Assembly (NCBI RefSeq): GCF_008033135.1
Contig: NZ_CP041335.1
Location: 2,547,925 to 2,611,924, forward strand
Length of the DNA stretch: 64,000 nucleotides
Reading direction: 5' to 3'
From: Chitinolyticbacter meiyuanensis
GTDB taxonomy: Bacteria; Pseudomonadota; Gammaproteobacteria; Burkholderiales; Chitinibacteraceae
In this document: positions 54,643 to 64,000 of the stretch, in pieces
How the letters are laid out: every line of letters begins with the position of its first letter
Numbering within the stretch: the first letter of the stretch is position 1
Notes under the pieces: model-generated
What the model saw: the letters and a program-made list of their open reading frames with translations, nothing else
Databases searched by the model: none
Told to the model about the DNA's origin: nothing
Made by a program: the position numbers and the translations under genes

Positions 54643-57203
54643 AGGTTGTCGAGCAGGCCACGCGCCTCCTGCTGCTGTGAATCACTGCCTTCGCTCATAG
54701 CTTCCTGCAGGATTTCACGCGCACCTTCCACATCGCCCATGTCGATATAGGCGCGGGCAAGGTCGATCTTGGTCTGAACCGGATCCTCAGCCGAGAAGTC
54801 GAGTTCGCTGACCGTGTCCTGCTCGAGATCGATCAACGGCTCTTCAGGCGCCGGCGCAGCTCCGGTCGTCGGCGCATCGAGATTGAAGTCAAAGTCCAGA
54901 TCGATATCCTGCGGCGCAGCAGCCTGTGCTGGAACAGGTTCAGCCACCGTCGGCATGTCGAGTTCAGCAATGTCCAGACCCAGATCGGCAATGGGTGCCG
55001 CTGCCACAGGCGCTGGAGCCGGCTGATCCAGATCGAGCCCGAAGTCCAGGTCATCGAAATCGGAAGCGGCTGGAGCCGGTGCAACCGGTGCCTGTGTGGC
55101 TTCCGGTGCCACCAAGGCATCGAGATCGAAGTCAAGATCATCGATCGGAGCCGGTTCGGTCACGGCATCCAGCGCCGCTTGCGGAGCCGGTTGCGGAGCG
55201 GGCACAGGCGACGGCTCGCTATCGAACCCCAGATCGAGGTCGATCGGCGCTGCAGCTGCGGCAGCGGCCACCGCGGTCGTCTCGGTGAACGCCGAAGCCG
55301 GCGGCTCGTTGACCGGCGCTGCCGCACGGCCCGGATCCTTCTGGGCGTACAGCGGATTTTCCGCATCCAGATTGCGGCCCATGTAGGCAGCCTGCTCCCA
55401 TACCGGGCCCGCGCCGTTGGTACGGGCGAACAGGTCGGCAGCAATTTCCTCGAACGAGGTCTTGTCCTTGCGAGCCGAATAGATTTCCAGCAGCTTCATG
55501 CGGATTTCGTTGCGGGACGGATCCTTCGACAACGCATCCTTGAGGATTTCCTCGGCCTGACCATCACGCCCATAGGCCATGTAGACCTCGGCTTCGGCGA
55601 TCGGATCGACTTCGTCGGTATCAATGGTGCCCAGGCCCTGGCGGCTGAAATCGGTCAGGAAGGAATTCTCGGTCGGCTGCGTGCTGATCACCGCGCCGCC
55701 CGTGCTACCGAGCACGGTATTGGGCTTGAGATCGCCACCAGTGATGATGCTGTCCTCAAACGCGGCCGGACGGCGACGACGCGCCCAGAGCAGGCCACCG
55801 ACACCGAGCAGCAGCACGCCGAGGCCACCACCGAGCAGCAGCGGGTTGTCCAGCAGGCCAGCCAGGAAGGAAGGTTCCTCTTCCACTGGCGCCTCAATTT
55901 CGACCGGAGCGCGGCGCTTGGGCTTGACTGGCGCGGAAGCGGGCTCGCTAGCGACCGGCGCAACCGCTGCGGCAGAAGCCGACGACGCTGTGGAGGCCAC
56001 TACGGGCTCTGGTGTGGGTGCAGCGGTAGGCTCCGGCGTCGGTGCTGCGGTAGGCGCAGCAGTCGGCACTGGCGTGGTCTTGGCACCGCCCTTGGGCAGC
56101 GCCTTGTTCATGTCCTTGACCAGCTTTTCCAGCTCGACCACACGCTGGTTGGCTTCGTCGAGCGCCTTCTGGCGTGCGGCAGCTTCTTCCTCGAGCGTGC
56201 GGATGCGCGCCTGGGCCTCGCCGTTGCCCTTGCCGCTCTTGCCGGCATCGCCCCCCTTGGAGAGCTTCAACCGATCCTGATTCTCGGCCTGGCTTCCACC
56301 CTTGTCCTCGACCTTGGCGGAAATCTTGCCCGACGTCGATTGACCCTGGTCGGCGGCCGGGGTCGTCATTGCCCCTTCCGCGACCTGCTGGCGATAGCCG
56401 CGCCAGTTGTCGGCCTGCAGACGGATTTCCTTGGCGGCCTCGTTGCGGCTGACACCTTCCATCTCTTCACGTGCGGGCACGCGCAGAATCTTGCCGCGCT
56501 TGAGGCGGTTCATATTGCCGGCGAAGGCATCCGGGTTGGCACGATACAGCGACACCAGCACCTGATCGAGGCTGACGCCCTCGGGCTTGACCTGACCGGC
56601 AATCGACGACAGCGTATCGCCGGACTTCACCTTGACTTCGTTGGCGCCGGCCTCACTGCCAGCGGCTTCGCTTGGCACTGCACGGCTCGGTCGAGCCGGA
56701 CGGGACGGCGCTTCGCTCGTTGCTGCGGGCTTGCTCGCGGCCGGCGCAGGGGTCTTGCCGGAAAGGCGGCCCGGCAGCGCCGTGCTGGGACGTTGCGCGG
56801 AATAATCGACCGGATCGATCAGCGCGGTGTATTCACGCTGGATGCGACCACCGGCCCAATTGAGTTCCAGCAGCAGGTCGAGGAACGGCTCGGAAACCGG
56901 CTGCGATGAATTGATCGCAACATAGTATTGACCGCCGCCACGCTTCTCGATGTTGAAGCGCAGGCCCAGCGAACCCGACGGGTACTGGATGTTGGCGCTA
57001 GCGAACGCATCAGGCGAGGCCAAGCTCACCACCAGCGAATCGGCTTCTTCGGGGGTAACGGCAACGAGGTCGATCTCGGCACGGAACGGCTGCCCCAGAC
57101 CCGATTGCACATTTAGCCGGCCCAGCCCAGCCGCATTCGCGTATAACGGCGCGGCCAGCATCATGGCCAATACGCAGGCCTTGATTCTTGGTTTGCTCAG
57201 CAC
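54639..57203 (-). CDS. fimV: FimV, pilus assembly/polar hub protein
   Basis: 854 residues from a GTG at 57203 after GGGGGAAA. Order: signal peptide (PRIKACVLAMMLAAPLYANA), the FimV N-terminal domain (LGRLNVQSGLGQPFRAEIDL), a LysM module (EVKVKSGDTLSSIAGQV, about 188-244), a coiled coil, one membrane helix near 455 (LLLGGGLGVLLLGVGGLLWA), a long acidic region, and a C-terminal TPR-like cap (RAYIDMGDVEGAREILQEAM). In Pseudomonas FimV organises type IV pilus proteins at the cell pole. The acidic cytoplasmic repeats (DLDFDLD, DLDFGLDLD) are typical. Confidence 0.92.
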   Translation of the reverse strand: MLSKPRIKACVLAMMLAAPLYANAAGLGRLNVQSGLGQPFRAEIDLVAVTPEEADSLVVSLASPDAFASANIQYPSGSLGLRFNIEKRGGGQYYVAINSSQPVSEPFLDLLLELNWAGGRIQREYTALIDPVDYSAQRPSTALPGRLSGKTPAPAASKPAATSEAPSRPARPSRAVPSEAAGSEAGANEVKVKSGDTLSSIAGQVKPEGVSLDQVLVSLYRANPDAFAGNMNRLKRGKILRVPAREEMEGVSRNEAAKEIRLQADNWRGYRQQVAEGAMTTPAADQGQSTSGKISAKVEDKGGSQAENQDRLKLSKGGDAGKSGKGNGEAQARIRTLEEEAAARQKALDEANQRVVELEKLVKDMNKALPKGGAKTTPVPTAAPTAAPTPEPTAAPTPEPVVASTASSASAAAVAPVASEPASAPVKPKRRAPVEIEAPVEEEPSFLAGLLDNPLLLGGGLGVLLLGVGGLLWARRRRPAAFEDSIITGGDLKPNTVLGSTGGAVISTQPTENSFLTDFSRQGLGTIDTDEVDPIAEAEVYMAYGRDGQAEEILKDALSKDPSRNEIRMKLLEIYSARKDKTSFEEIAADLFARTNGAGPVWEQAAYMGRNLDAENPLYAQKDPGRAAAPVNEPPASAFTETTAVAAAAAAAPIDLDLGFDSEPSPVPAPQPAPQAALDAVTEPAPIDDLDFDLDALVAPEATQAPVAPAPAASDFDDLDFGLDLDQPAPAPVAAAPIADLGLDIAELDMPTVAEPVPAQAAAPQDIDLDFDFNLDAPTTGAAPAPEEPLIDLEQDTVSELDFSAEDPVQTKIDLARAYIDMGDVEGAREILQEAMSEGSDSQQQEARGLLDNL

Positions 57204-57382
57204 GATTTCCCCCAGTCGCTCATTTATTTAACCCGACTACGTAGCTTACATCGGGCAGTGAACATATCATCAGCATCGCCGCATATGCAAGGCAGGACAA
57301 GGCGTGGCGCCGCTTTGTTGTAGATATGGCGAATTGATCCAATTCATCCGGACCATAGCCCAAAATCAAGCGCTTTTAACTG

Positions 57383-58360
57383 TCAATCCCGATCATTGGT
57401 CAAATCGCACCGCATATCCATTCCAACGTCACTTTGCCACACCACCGACCGCTGCCTGGGCACTCGATCAAGCGACCAATGTGCACGCGCCCACTGCCAA
57501 CAATCCGCAACAGTGCCTTGCGCCAGCGTCGCGGGCGGGCACTGACCCAGATAGCAAAGTGCCAACCACAGGTTTAGCGCAGCATGTTCGGGCTGCAAAG
57601 GCGATGCCAAGGTCTGCTTGCTCAGCTTTTCCCCGTGTTCGTTCGCCAGCACCGGCACGTGCGCATACCGCACCGGCACGATACCCAGGCACTGCTGCAG
57701 ATGGCATTGTCGCGGCGTGGAATCGAGCAGGTCTGCACCGCGCACCACGTCGGTCACGCCCTGCAGCGCGTCGTCGACCACCACCGCCAATTGGTACGCA
57801 AACAGGCCATCAGCCCGCTTGATCACGAAATCGCCGACGTCCGTTGCCAAGTCCTGCTTACAGACACCCTGCACGGCATCGTCGAACGCCACGCAACCCG
57901 CATCGACGTGCAACCGCCAGGCCCGTGACATGCGACCAGCCAACAAGCCGTGGCGACAGGTACCTGGATAAACCGGCCCGTCCACCCCTGCCCGCGCGAT
58001 CGAAGCCACCTCCTTGCGGGAGCAGGCGCACGGATAGATCAGGCCCGCCTCACGTAGCTGCCCGAACGCCGTCTCGTACACGGCTTGACGTTCGCTTTGC
58101 CGCCAGACCGGCCCATCCCACTCGAAACCATGCGCCGCCAGCACACCCAGAATTCGTCCCTCGGCGCCAGGCACTGTGCGCGGTGGATCCAGATCCTCGA
58201 TTCGCACCAGCCATTCGCCACCGCGGCACCGCGCCTCCAGATAACTCGCCACCGCGGCCAGCAGCGAGCCCAGGTGCAAGTCGCCGGTCGGGCTCGGCGC
58301 AAACCGCCCGCGATAGCCGGCGGCGGGCAATGTCAGCAACGGTTCTGTGGAAATAGCCAC
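57383..58360 (-). CDS. gluQ: Glutamyl-Q tRNA(Asp) synthetase
   Basis: 325 residues, a GluRS catalytic domain without an anticodon-binding part. FAPSPTGDLHLGSLLAA is the HIGH region and ANEHGEKLSKQTLASPL the KMSKS-like motif. Zinc ligands come from YPCACSRKE and YPGTCRHG. It attaches glutamate to queuosine at position 34 of tRNA-Asp. It is somewhat longer than the usual 290-310, with an extra tail after the catalytic core. Divergent from the ferredoxin gene. Confidence 0.92.
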   Translation of the reverse strand: MAISTEPLLTLPAAGYRGRFAPSPTGDLHLGSLLAAVASYLEARCRGGEWLVRIEDLDPPRTVPGAEGRILGVLAAHGFEWDGPVWRQSERQAVYETAFGQLREAGLIYPCACSRKEVASIARAGVDGPVYPGTCRHGLLAGRMSRAWRLHVDAGCVAFDDAVQGVCKQDLATDVGDFVIKRADGLFAYQLAVVVDDALQGVTDVVRGADLLDSTPRQCHLQQCLGIVPVRYAHVPVLANEHGEKLSKQTLASPLQPEHAALNLWLALCYLGQCPPATLAQGTVADCWQWARAHWSLDRVPRQRSVVWQSDVGMDMRCDLTNDRD

Positions 58361-58387
58361 GATGTCGTTCGTATCGGGAAGGAGCTT

Positions 58388-58396
58388 TGATAAAAT
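58388..58396 (+). promoter_or_regulatory. Extended -10 box of the ferredoxin gene
   Basis: TGATAAAAT (TG-N-TAAAAT), 49 bases before the ferredoxin ATG; the -35 region is poor, as is usual with an extended -10. Confidence 0.45.
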
Positions 58397-58444
58397 GGCT
58401 GACTATTTTCCGGCAAAGACCGCCCCTAGAGAAGGATTTCGTCC

Positions 58445-58768
58445 ATGACTTACGTTGTCACCGATGCCTGTGTGAAGTGCAAGTACACCGACTGCGTCGA
58501 TGTCTGCCCCGTCGACTGCTTCCACGAAGGCCCCAATTTCCTGGTGATCGACCCGGACGAGTGCATCGATTGCACGCTGTGCGTCGCCGAATGCCCCGTC
58601 GAGGCCATCTATGCCGAGGACGACGTACCGGCCGAGATGCAGGATTACATTGCGCTCAACGCCGAGCTCGCCAAGACCTGGCCCACCATCGTCGAGAAAA
58701 AGGACCCGCTTCCGGATCACGAGGAATGGGCGGGCAAGGTCGGCAAGATCGAACTCGTCGAGCGCTGA
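58445..58768 (+). CDS. fdxA: 7Fe/8Fe ferredoxin, FdxA type
   Basis: 107 residues. The cluster ligands are [19 protein letters not shown], the first motif with a 3Fe-4S/4Fe-4S pattern, and [18 protein letters not shown] for the second cluster. A C-terminal extension of about 50 residues ([19 protein letters not shown]) is standard for Azotobacter FdI-type proteins. It carries electrons between unknown partners. Ribosome site AGAAGGA lies about 10 bases before the ATG. Confidence 0.93.
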   Translation: MTYVVTDACVKCKYTDCVDVCPVDCFHEGPNFLVIDPDECIDCTLCVAECPVEAIYAEDDVPAEMQDYIALNAELAKTWPTIVEKKDPLPDHEEWAGKVGKIELVER

Positions 58769-58770
58769 GC

Positions 58771-58800
58771 TTGAGTGAAGCCGCGATCGCGTAGTACAAT
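58771..58800 (+). promoter_or_regulatory. Promoter of the rpsF ribosomal operon
   Basis: TTGAGT and TACAAT separated by 18 bases, with the -10 about 69 bases before rpsF. The 60-base leader could host S6:S18 feedback control as in other bacteria, but no matching fold was confirmed. Confidence 0.6.
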
Positions 58801-58868
58801 CGCAGGCTTGCTTTTCCCTTGCCTGACCGGCGTCGCTGACGGCAGGCTTCAACCCGCAAGGAGCATAC

Positions 58869-59240
58869 ATGCGACACTATGAAATCGTGTTTATTGTGCA
58901 CCCCGATCAAAGCGAGCAAGTGCCCGCCATGATCGAGCGCTACAAGGCCGTGATCGCGGCCGGCAATGGCCAGGTGCACCGCCTGGAAGATTGGGGCCGC
59001 CGTCAACTGGCTTTCCCGATCCAGAAGATCCACAAGGCACACTACGTGCTGATGAACGTCGAAATCGGCCAAGAAACCCTGGACGAACTCGAGCACGCCT
59101 TCAAGTTCAACGATGCCGTGCTGCGTCACCTGACCATCAAGACCGATGCTGCCGTAACCGAAGCATCGCCGATGATGAAGGAAGAAAAGTCCAAGTCGCT
59201 GACGCCGCAAGCCGGTCAAGAAGGCCAGGCTGCAGCCTAA
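58869..59240 (+). CDS. rpsF: 30S ribosomal protein S6
   Basis: 123 residues. [20 protein letters not shown] and [22 protein letters not shown] are the classic S6 start and core. It binds S18 in the 30S platform. A short acidic/glutamine tail follows. AAGGAG stands about 6 bases before the ATG. First gene of the rpsF-priB-rpsR-rplI operon. Confidence 0.97.
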   Translation: MRHYEIVFIVHPDQSEQVPAMIERYKAVIAAGNGQVHRLEDWGRRQLAFPIQKIHKAHYVLMNVEIGQETLDELEHAFKFNDAVLRHLTIKTDAAVTEASPMMKEEKSKSLTPQAGQEGQAAA

Positions 59241-59546
59241 GTGCTGACCCGCAACCGGGTCTTGCTGGGTGGCTCACTCGCCGAACTTGCCCCACTGCGC
59301 TACACCCCTGCCGGCATCGCGGTTCAGGAGCTGATCATCAGCCATGAATCGCAGCAGGTGGAAAATGGTACCGAACGACGCGTTCTGGCCAGGATGAAGG
59401 CAGTGGCAATTGGCAAGCAGGCATTACCGCTTGGCAAACTGGTCGTCGGACAACAACTGGTGGTGAAGGGCTTTCTTGCCGCGACCAGCCAGCGTTATCC
59501 AGACCGACTCGCGTTGCACATCGACGAATACGAATTGTTGAATTGA
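59241..59546 (+). CDS. priB: Primosomal replication protein N
   Basis: 101 residues, one OB fold. The GTG start at 59241 directly follows the rpsF stop. It begins LTRNRVLLGGSLAELAPLRY; ELIISHESQQVENG and the C-terminal PDRLALHIDEYELL fit PriB, which binds single-stranded DNA and bridges PriA and DnaT or DnaB in replication restart. Its place between rpsF and rpsR is diagnostic. Confidence 0.93.
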   Translation: MLTRNRVLLGGSLAELAPLRYTPAGIAVQELIISHESQQVENGTERRVLARMKAVAIGKQALPLGKLVVGQQLVVKGFLAATSQRYPDRLALHIDEYELLN

Positions 59547-59555
59547 GGTAATACC

Positions 59556-59783
59556 ATGTCTCGCAACCTGTTCAAGCGGAAAAAATTCTGCCGCTTCACC
59601 GCTGAAGGCATCAAGGAAATCGACTACAAGGATATCGGTCTCCTGAAGGACTTCATTGCCGAAAACGGCAAGATCATCCCGGCCCGTATCACCGGCACCA
59701 AGGCTCGCTATCAGCGTCAGCTGTCGAGCGCCATCAAGCGCGCCCGTTTCCTGGCCCTGCTGCCGTACACCGACCTGCACTAA
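59556..59783 (+). CDS. rpsR: 30S ribosomal protein S18
   Basis: 75 residues. The signature [21 protein letters not shown] and [26 protein letters not shown] are unmistakable once shortened: [16 protein letters not shown]. It partners with S6. Nine bases after priB. Confidence 0.97.
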   Translation: MSRNLFKRKKFCRFTAEGIKEIDYKDIGLLKDFIAENGKIIPARITGTKARYQRQLSSAIKRARFLALLPYTDLH

Positions 59784-59801
59784 GCCGAGGAGAATCAAGC
59801 C

Positions 59802-60251
59802 ATGCAAATCATTCTGCTCGAAAAAGTCGCCAACCTCGGCACCCTGGGTGACGTGGTCAAGGTCAAGGATGGCTACGCCCGTAACTTCCTGATCCCGCAA
59901 GGCAAGGCTCGCCGTGCCACCGAAGCCAACCTGAAGGATTTCGACGCACGCCGTGCTGACCTCGAAGCCCGTCAGGCCGACATCCTCGCCGCTGCCCAGG
60001 CACGTGCCGAGAAGCTGAACGGTGCCAGCATCACCATCGCCCAAAAGGCTGGCGTGGATGGCCGCCTGTTCGGTTCGGTCGGCACTGTCGACATCGCCGA
60101 AGCCGTAACGGCCAGCGGCGTGGAACTGAAGAAGTTCGAAGTCCGCCTGCCGGAAGGCGCGTTGAAGCAGATCGGTGAATACGACATCACCTTGTCGCTG
60201 CACCACGATGTCAATGTCGACATCAAGGTGGTCGTGACTGCCGCGGCCTGA
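59802..60251 (+). CDS. rplI: 50S ribosomal protein L9
   Basis: 149 residues. [19 protein letters not shown] and [18 protein letters not shown] form the N-terminal domain; a long connecting helix and the C-terminal domain ([32 protein letters not shown]) follow. It binds 23S rRNA. GAGGAGAAT lies before the ATG. Last gene of the operon, ahead of a strong terminator. Confidence 0.97.
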   Translation: MQIILLEKVANLGTLGDVVKVKDGYARNFLIPQGKARRATEANLKDFDARRADLEARQADILAAAQARAEKLNGASITIAQKAGVDGRLFGSVGTVDIAEAVTASGVELKKFEVRLPEGALKQIGEYDITLSLHHDVNVDIKVVVTAAA

Positions 60252-60271
60252 TCCGCAGCTGCTCATCACCG

Positions 60272-60303
60272 AAACGGGAGTGTCGTCAGACACTCCCGTT
60301 TTT
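60272..60303 (+). terminator. Terminator of the rpsF-rplI operon
   Basis: AAACGGGAGTGTC-GTCA-GACACTCCCGTTT followed by T residues; a perfect 13-base stem. Confidence 0.93.
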
Positions 60304-60372
60304 GTTTGGGAGCGCGACAGCGATGCGCCCTGCTCCCTATAATCTGCAAACACCTCGCTCTCTTACCTCGGC

Positions 60373-62124
60373 ATGGCACAGAATCCCACTGATATCGCCC
60401 GCGAAACCCTCAAGCAACTGGCGATGCGTCGCATCGTGCCGACGCCGGACCACTATGCCGAGCTGTACCACACCATTGCCGGCACACCTGAAGTTGAACG
60501 TCAGCATCCGCTGGTCCCGGTCCTGATCGCCATGCTGACGGCGCTGCCGCGGCAGACGCCCGATGTGCGACGCCATATCGGCGCGATCCAGGAAGCCGCA
60601 CGACGCAACGACTGGCAGAGCATCGCGCCGATGCTGCTGCACAGCATCCAGCAGCAAGGCTCGCAAGCACAGCTGGCGCGCGGCTGGTCCGACCTGATCC
60701 GGGAGCTGATCAAGCAGTGGGAAACCCGCAGCCGCTACACCTTTGCACAAAAGCGTGAATCACTAGAGCGCGTGCTGATCAATTTCGGCGGCGATGCCGA
60801 AAACCTGAACGAAAAACTCGATGGTCTGGCGCGTGCCTGGGCCGAGTCCACTCCGGATGCCGGCCTGGTGGAGGCCGCCGCCGACAACGAGGCCGAGAAC
60901 GGCGCGCCAGCAACCAGTGCCGGCAGTTGGGCAGACTGGCGCGGCGCCTTGATCAGCGCGCTCGACATCGGCTTGGCCGGCCGCCTTGTTGCCTATCCTG
61001 AGCTCGCCATCGAGACTCGGACACTGGCCGGCGAGGCCGAAGCGGTGGCAACCGAAGCCGACCTGCAGAAACTGCTGCCGCGGTTGAAGAAATTCTGGCT
61101 GCGCCTGGAGCTCGCCAGCGATCAGGAACAACGGCTATGCGACGGCCTGCTGAATCTACTGCGCTTGCTGACCGGCAACATGCGCGAGCTGGTGGTCGAT
61201 GACGAGTGGCTGCACGGCCAGATCGCCGTGGTCCAGGATATCGTTGCCCGCCCGCTCGACATGACGGTGATCTACGACGCCGAGATCGGCCTCAAGGAAG
61301 TCATTTACAAGCAGAGCCTGCTCAAGCAGAACCTGATCGAAGCGCAAAGTGCGATCAAGACCATGATCGCCACCTTCGTCGACCGGCTGGGTTTCCTCTC
61401 GGACAGCACCGACCAATACCACGAACGCATCAGCGATTACGCCGACCAGATCCAGAAGGCCAAGGATATCGGTAGTCTGCGCTCGGTGATGGAAAACCTG
61501 GTGCAGGACACGCGCTCGATGCAGCTCGACGTGCAACGCAGCCGGGACGAGTTGCTCACCGCACGGCAGCAGGCGGACAGTGCGGAGGCCCGGGTTCGCG
61601 AACTGGAACGCGAACTGCGAGCCGTCAGCGAGCAGGTGCGCTCGGATCAGCTCACCGGCGCACTCAACCGCCGCGGGCTGGAGGAAACCTTCGCCATCGA
61701 GGCAGCGCGCGTCGAGCGCTCCGGCAGCTCGCTGGCCGTCGCCCTGCTCGACATCGACAACTTCAAGATGCTGAACGACCAGCGCGGCCACGCCGCCGGT
61801 GACAGCGCGCTGGTGCATCTGGTGCGGGTGATCAAGGATCTGCTACGCCCCACCGATGTCGTCGCGCGCTACGGGGGCGAGGAATTCGTGCTGCTGCTGC
61901 CAGATACCGACATTGCCCAGGCCGAGCAGGTGCTGCAGCGCTTGCAACGCGAACTGACGCGCCGCTTCTTCCTGCACGACAACAGCAAACTGCTGATCAC
62001 CTTCAGCGCCGGCGTTACGCTGGCCCATCGCGGCGAGGACCGTCATGCGGTACTGACTCGTGCCGACGAGGCCATGTACCGCGCCAAGCAGACCGGCAAG
62101 AACCGGGTCGAGATCACGCCCTGA
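60373..62124 (+). CDS. GGDEF-domain diguanylate cyclase with a large helical N-terminal region
   Basis: 583 residues. The first about 400 are predominantly helical, without membrane segments, and match no named sensor domain (PTDIARETLKQLAMRRIVPT at the start, coiled coil SRDELLTARQQADSAEARV before the catalytic part). The GGDEF domain is active-looking: VVARYGGEEFVLLLP with an RxxD inhibitory site (RPTD) five residues before it. LRRxGLEETF-type start and DIDNFKMLNDQRGHAAGD follow the family. It should make cyclic di-GMP. The signal it senses is unknown. Confidence 0.88.
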   Translation: MAQNPTDIARETLKQLAMRRIVPTPDHYAELYHTIAGTPEVERQHPLVPVLIAMLTALPRQTPDVRRHIGAIQEAARRNDWQSIAPMLLHSIQQQGSQAQLARGWSDLIRELIKQWETRSRYTFAQKRESLERVLINFGGDAENLNEKLDGLARAWAESTPDAGLVEAAADNEAENGAPATSAGSWADWRGALISALDIGLAGRLVAYPELAIETRTLAGEAEAVATEADLQKLLPRLKKFWLRLELASDQEQRLCDGLLNLLRLLTGNMRELVVDDEWLHGQIAVVQDIVARPLDMTVIYDAEIGLKEVIYKQSLLKQNLIEAQSAIKTMIATFVDRLGFLSDSTDQYHERISDYADQIQKAKDIGSLRSVMENLVQDTRSMQLDVQRSRDELLTARQQADSAEARVRELERELRAVSEQVRSDQLTGALNRRGLEETFAIEAARVERSGSSLAVALLDIDNFKMLNDQRGHAAGDSALVHLVRVIKDLLRPTDVVARYGGEEFVLLLPDTDIAQAEQVLQRLQRELTRRFFLHDNSKLLITFSAGVTLAHRGEDRHAVLTRADEAMYRAKQTGKNRVEITP

Positions 62125-62153
62125 AGGGTTTCGACCCGATTCTGGTCAAGCGA

Positions 62154-63107
62154 TCAGCCGAACAACTCCTCGGGTAACACGATGGCGGTGCCAAGCTTGC
62201 CGACCACGATGCCGGCAGCGCGGTTGGACCAATCCATCGCCTGCGGCAATTCAAGCCCGGCAGCCAGCATCAAGCCCAGCGTGCCGATCACGGTATCGCC
62301 GGCCCCGGAAACGTCGAACACCTCGCGCGCCACTGTCGGCGTATGCACCACGCCACCCGAGCGGAACAACGTCATCCCTTCCTCGCTGCGCGTCACCAGC
62401 AGCGCCTCCAGATCCAGCGAGGCACGCAAGGACTGGGCCTTGGCCACGAGATCAGCCTCGTCGCGCCAAGGGCCGGCAACCTGGCGGAACTCGCTGCGAT
62501 TCGGCGTCAGCAGGGTGGCGCCGCGATAATGGCTGTAATCGTCGCCCTTGGGGTCGACCAGCACCGGCTTGCCAGCGAGCTTGGCGGCGGAGATCATTGC
62601 GTCGACATGCCGCAATCCGCCCTTGCCATAGTCGGACAGGATGACGACATCCGTCTCGGCCAGCAGCGCCCGGAAGTCGTCGAGCTTGTCGGCCAGCACT
62701 TCGTGGCTAGGGACTTCCTCGAAATCGATGCGCAGCAATTGCTGCTGGCGTGCCAGCACCCGCAGCTTCACCGTGGTGGCAATCTGCGGATCGCGGCGCA
62801 GCTGGGTACGGACGCCGCCTTCTTCCAGCAGGCGTTGCAGCGTATCGGCCGGCTCATCGTCGCCGACCACCGCCAGCAAGGTTGCCTTGCCGCCCAGCGC
62901 GGCGATATTGCGCGCCACGTTGGCTGCACCGCCGGCACGCTCGTCGCGCTTGCGGATGCGCGCCACCGGCACCGGCGCCTCCGGCGAAATGCGCTCGACA
63001 TCGCCGAACCAGTAGCGATCCAGCATCACATCGCCGACCACCAGCACGCGGGCATCGGCGATTTCGACACGCAGTCGGGCCAGCTCAGCGGCGTCCAATG
63101 GCTTCAT
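62154..63107 (-). CDS. hldE1: D-glycero-beta-D-manno-heptose 7-phosphate kinase
   Basis: 317 residues, the kinase domain only, without the adenylyltransferase half of bifunctional HldE (so HldA/RfaE1 type). [20 protein letters not shown] and the PfkB signature [20 protein letters not shown] carry the catalytic aspartate. It adds the second phosphate to heptose-7-phosphate for lipopolysaccharide. It overlaps the end of ugd by 23 bases. The matching adenylyltransferase must lie elsewhere. Confidence 0.93.
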   Translation of the reverse strand: MKPLDAAELARLRVEIADARVLVVGDVMLDRYWFGDVERISPEAPVPVARIRKRDERAGGAANVARNIAALGGKATLLAVVGDDEPADTLQRLLEEGGVRTQLRRDPQIATTVKLRVLARQQQLLRIDFEEVPSHEVLADKLDDFRALLAETDVVILSDYGKGGLRHVDAMISAAKLAGKPVLVDPKGDDYSHYRGATLLTPNRSEFRQVAGPWRDEADLVAKAQSLRASLDLEALLVTRSEEGMTLFRSGGVVHTPTVAREVFDVSGAGDTVIGTLGLMLAAGLELPQAMDWSNRAAGIVVGKLGTAIVLPEELFG

Positions 63108-64000
63108 ATTCGATTCCCGCTTGTTTCACCATCGCCGGGTCGAACAGGTTGCGCCCGTCGAACACCACCGGCTGTTTCAGTAGCGCCTTCACCCGGTCGA
63201 AATCCGGGTTCTGGAATTCCTTCCATTCGGTAACCAACAACAGCGCGTCTGCGCCTTCCAACGCCGCCATCGGGCTGTCGGCATAGGCGATGCGATCTCC
63301 GACGATGCGCCGGGTCTCCTTCATCGCCACCGGATCGAACGCGACGACGCTGGCGCCGCGACGCAACAGCTCGTCGATGATGACGAGGCTGGGCGCCTCG
63401 CGCATGTCGTCGGTCTTGGGCTTGAACGCGAGGCCCCACAGCGCGAAGCGGCGGCCGGCCAGCGATTCACCGAAGCGCTGTACCACCTTCTGCACCAGGC
63501 GCAACTTCTGCGCGTCATTCGCCGCCTCGACTGCCTGCAGCACCTGCAGCGTGATGCCGTTTTCCTCGGCGGTGCGGCACAGCGCCTTGACGTCCTTGGG
63601 GAAACAAGACCCGCCGTAGCCCACACCGGGATACAGAAAGCTGTAGCCGATGCGTGGGTCGGAGCCGATGCCACGGCGCACCAGCTCGATGTCGGCCCCC
63701 ATCACCTCGGCGAGGTTGGCCAGCTCGTTCATGAACGAGATCCGCGTGGCCAGCATGGCGTTGGCCGCATACTTGGTCAGCTCGGCCGAGCGCACGTCCA
63801 TCACCTGGGTGCGATCATGGTTACGCTGGAACGGCTGGTACAGGCTGCGCATCAACGCAATGGCGCGCTCGTCGTCGGCACCGACCACGATACGGTCGGG
63901 CTTCATGAAGTCCTCGACGGCCGCGCCCTCCTTCAGGAATTCTGGGTTGGAGACCACGCTGAACGGCAGCTCGACACCACGTGCCGCCAGTTCCGTGACG
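63085..64000 (-). CDS. ugd: UDP-glucose 6-dehydrogenase (5' part outside window)
   Basis: About 304 C-terminal residues; the N-terminal NAD domain is beyond the right edge. The catalytic cysteine is in [37 protein letters not shown] and [18 protein letters not shown] follow the UDP-glucose/GDP-mannose dehydrogenase family. It oxidises UDP-glucose to UDP-glucuronate for surface polysaccharide. The ugd-hldE1 order recalls the ugd-rfaE-rfaD-cysM cluster of related genomes. Confidence 0.93.
   Translation of the reverse strand, partial: VTELAARGVELPFSVVSNPEFLKEGAAVEDFMKPDRIVVGADDERAIALMRSLYQPFQRNHDRTQVMDVRSAELTKYAANAMLATRISFMNELANLAEVMGADIELVRRGIGSDPRIGYSFLYPGVGYGGSCFPKDVKALCRTAEENGITLQVLQAVEAANDAQKLRLVQKVVQRFGESLAGRRFALWGLAFKPKTDDMREAPSLVIIDELLRRGASVVAFDPVAMKETRRIVGDRIAYADSPMAALEGADALLLVTEWKEFQNPDFDRVKALLKQPVVFDGRNLFDPAMVKQAGIEYEAIGRR

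Noticed and set aside
54800..55250. Repeated aspartate/leucine blocks in fimV as a candidate DNA repeat
   Set aside because: Degenerate acidic repeats are normal in FimV cytoplasmic regions.
1..64000. Search by eye for CRISPR arrays, tRNA/rRNA genes, transposases and phage genes
   Set aside because: No regularly spaced direct repeats, cloverleaf or transposase motif was recognised; a covariance search could still find a small RNA.

Overview
This is a GC-rich stretch of proteobacterial chromosome, about 64 kb and densely packed with genes. It most resembles a betaproteobacterium of the Neisseriales, near the chitin-degrading Chromobacteriaceae/Chitinibacteraceae. Three things point there: the rpsF-priB-rpsR-rplI operon, the fimV-truA-trpF-trpB-trpA-accD-folC-SPOR-cvpA-purF-metZ gene order, and genes that look adapted to chitin or chitosan (a GH9 glucosaminidase-like enzyme and a secreted protease with chitin-binding modules). 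The taxonomic placement is inference. I see no phage, insertion sequence, CRISPR array, tRNA or rRNA. Both window edges cut genes (a GNAT acetyltransferase at the left, ugd at the right). No gap longer than about 280 bases lacks a gene.

Layout. 1-4.3 kb: a minus-strand, partly overlapping operon cysM, SemiSWEET sugar carrier, PHP phosphatase, RibD-like reductase, YciO, site-2 protease, GNAT. 4.4-6.0 kb: a divergent HAD phosphatase and AraC regulator. 6.1-8.1 kb: two exported proteins, one built from an internal duplication, separated by a bidirectional terminator. 8.2-17 kb: a long minus-strand run of fumC, mltB, trmH-like, a small unknown protein, ung, ROK kinase, GH9, a frameshifted DMP19-like gene and rfaD. 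17-28 kb: ftsK, an aminotransferase divergent from a MarR regulator, a class 1A dihydroorotate dehydrogenase, alkA-like glycosylase, a YdjM-like membrane protein, an unknown two-TM protein, zntB-like transporter and dinB. 28-35.6 kb: a secreted chitin-binding metzincin, nudB, csdA-csdE, an alpha/beta hydrolase, an orphan amino-acid binding protein and a GAF-GGDEF enzyme. 35.6-42.1 kb: a complete tripartite RND efflux operon behind its TetR repressor, with a perfect palindromic operator. 42.2-42.7 kb: a guanidinium exporter (gdx) with a guanidine-II riboswitch. 42.8-57.2 kb: trpS carrying a C-terminal YegP-like extension, then the long metZ to fimV block. 57.4-64 kb: gluQ, ferredoxin, the rpsF ribosomal operon, a GGDEF protein, hldE1 and ugd.

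How genes work together. The GH9 enzyme and the ROK kinase could form a cytoplasmic route that hydrolyses and phosphorylates glucosamine units from chitosan oligosaccharides. The two-domain CBM5/12-like metalloprotease would act outside the cell on chitin-associated protein. rfaD, hldE1 and ugd supply lipopolysaccharide precursors. Two diguanylate cyclases and fimV suggest surface-attached, type IV pilus-dependent behaviour. The points most worth a second look are the GH9/zinc-less ROK pair, the chitin-binding metzincin, the guanidine-II riboswitch, the class 1A DHODH, the TrpS-YegP fusion, and two or three uncharacterised proteins.
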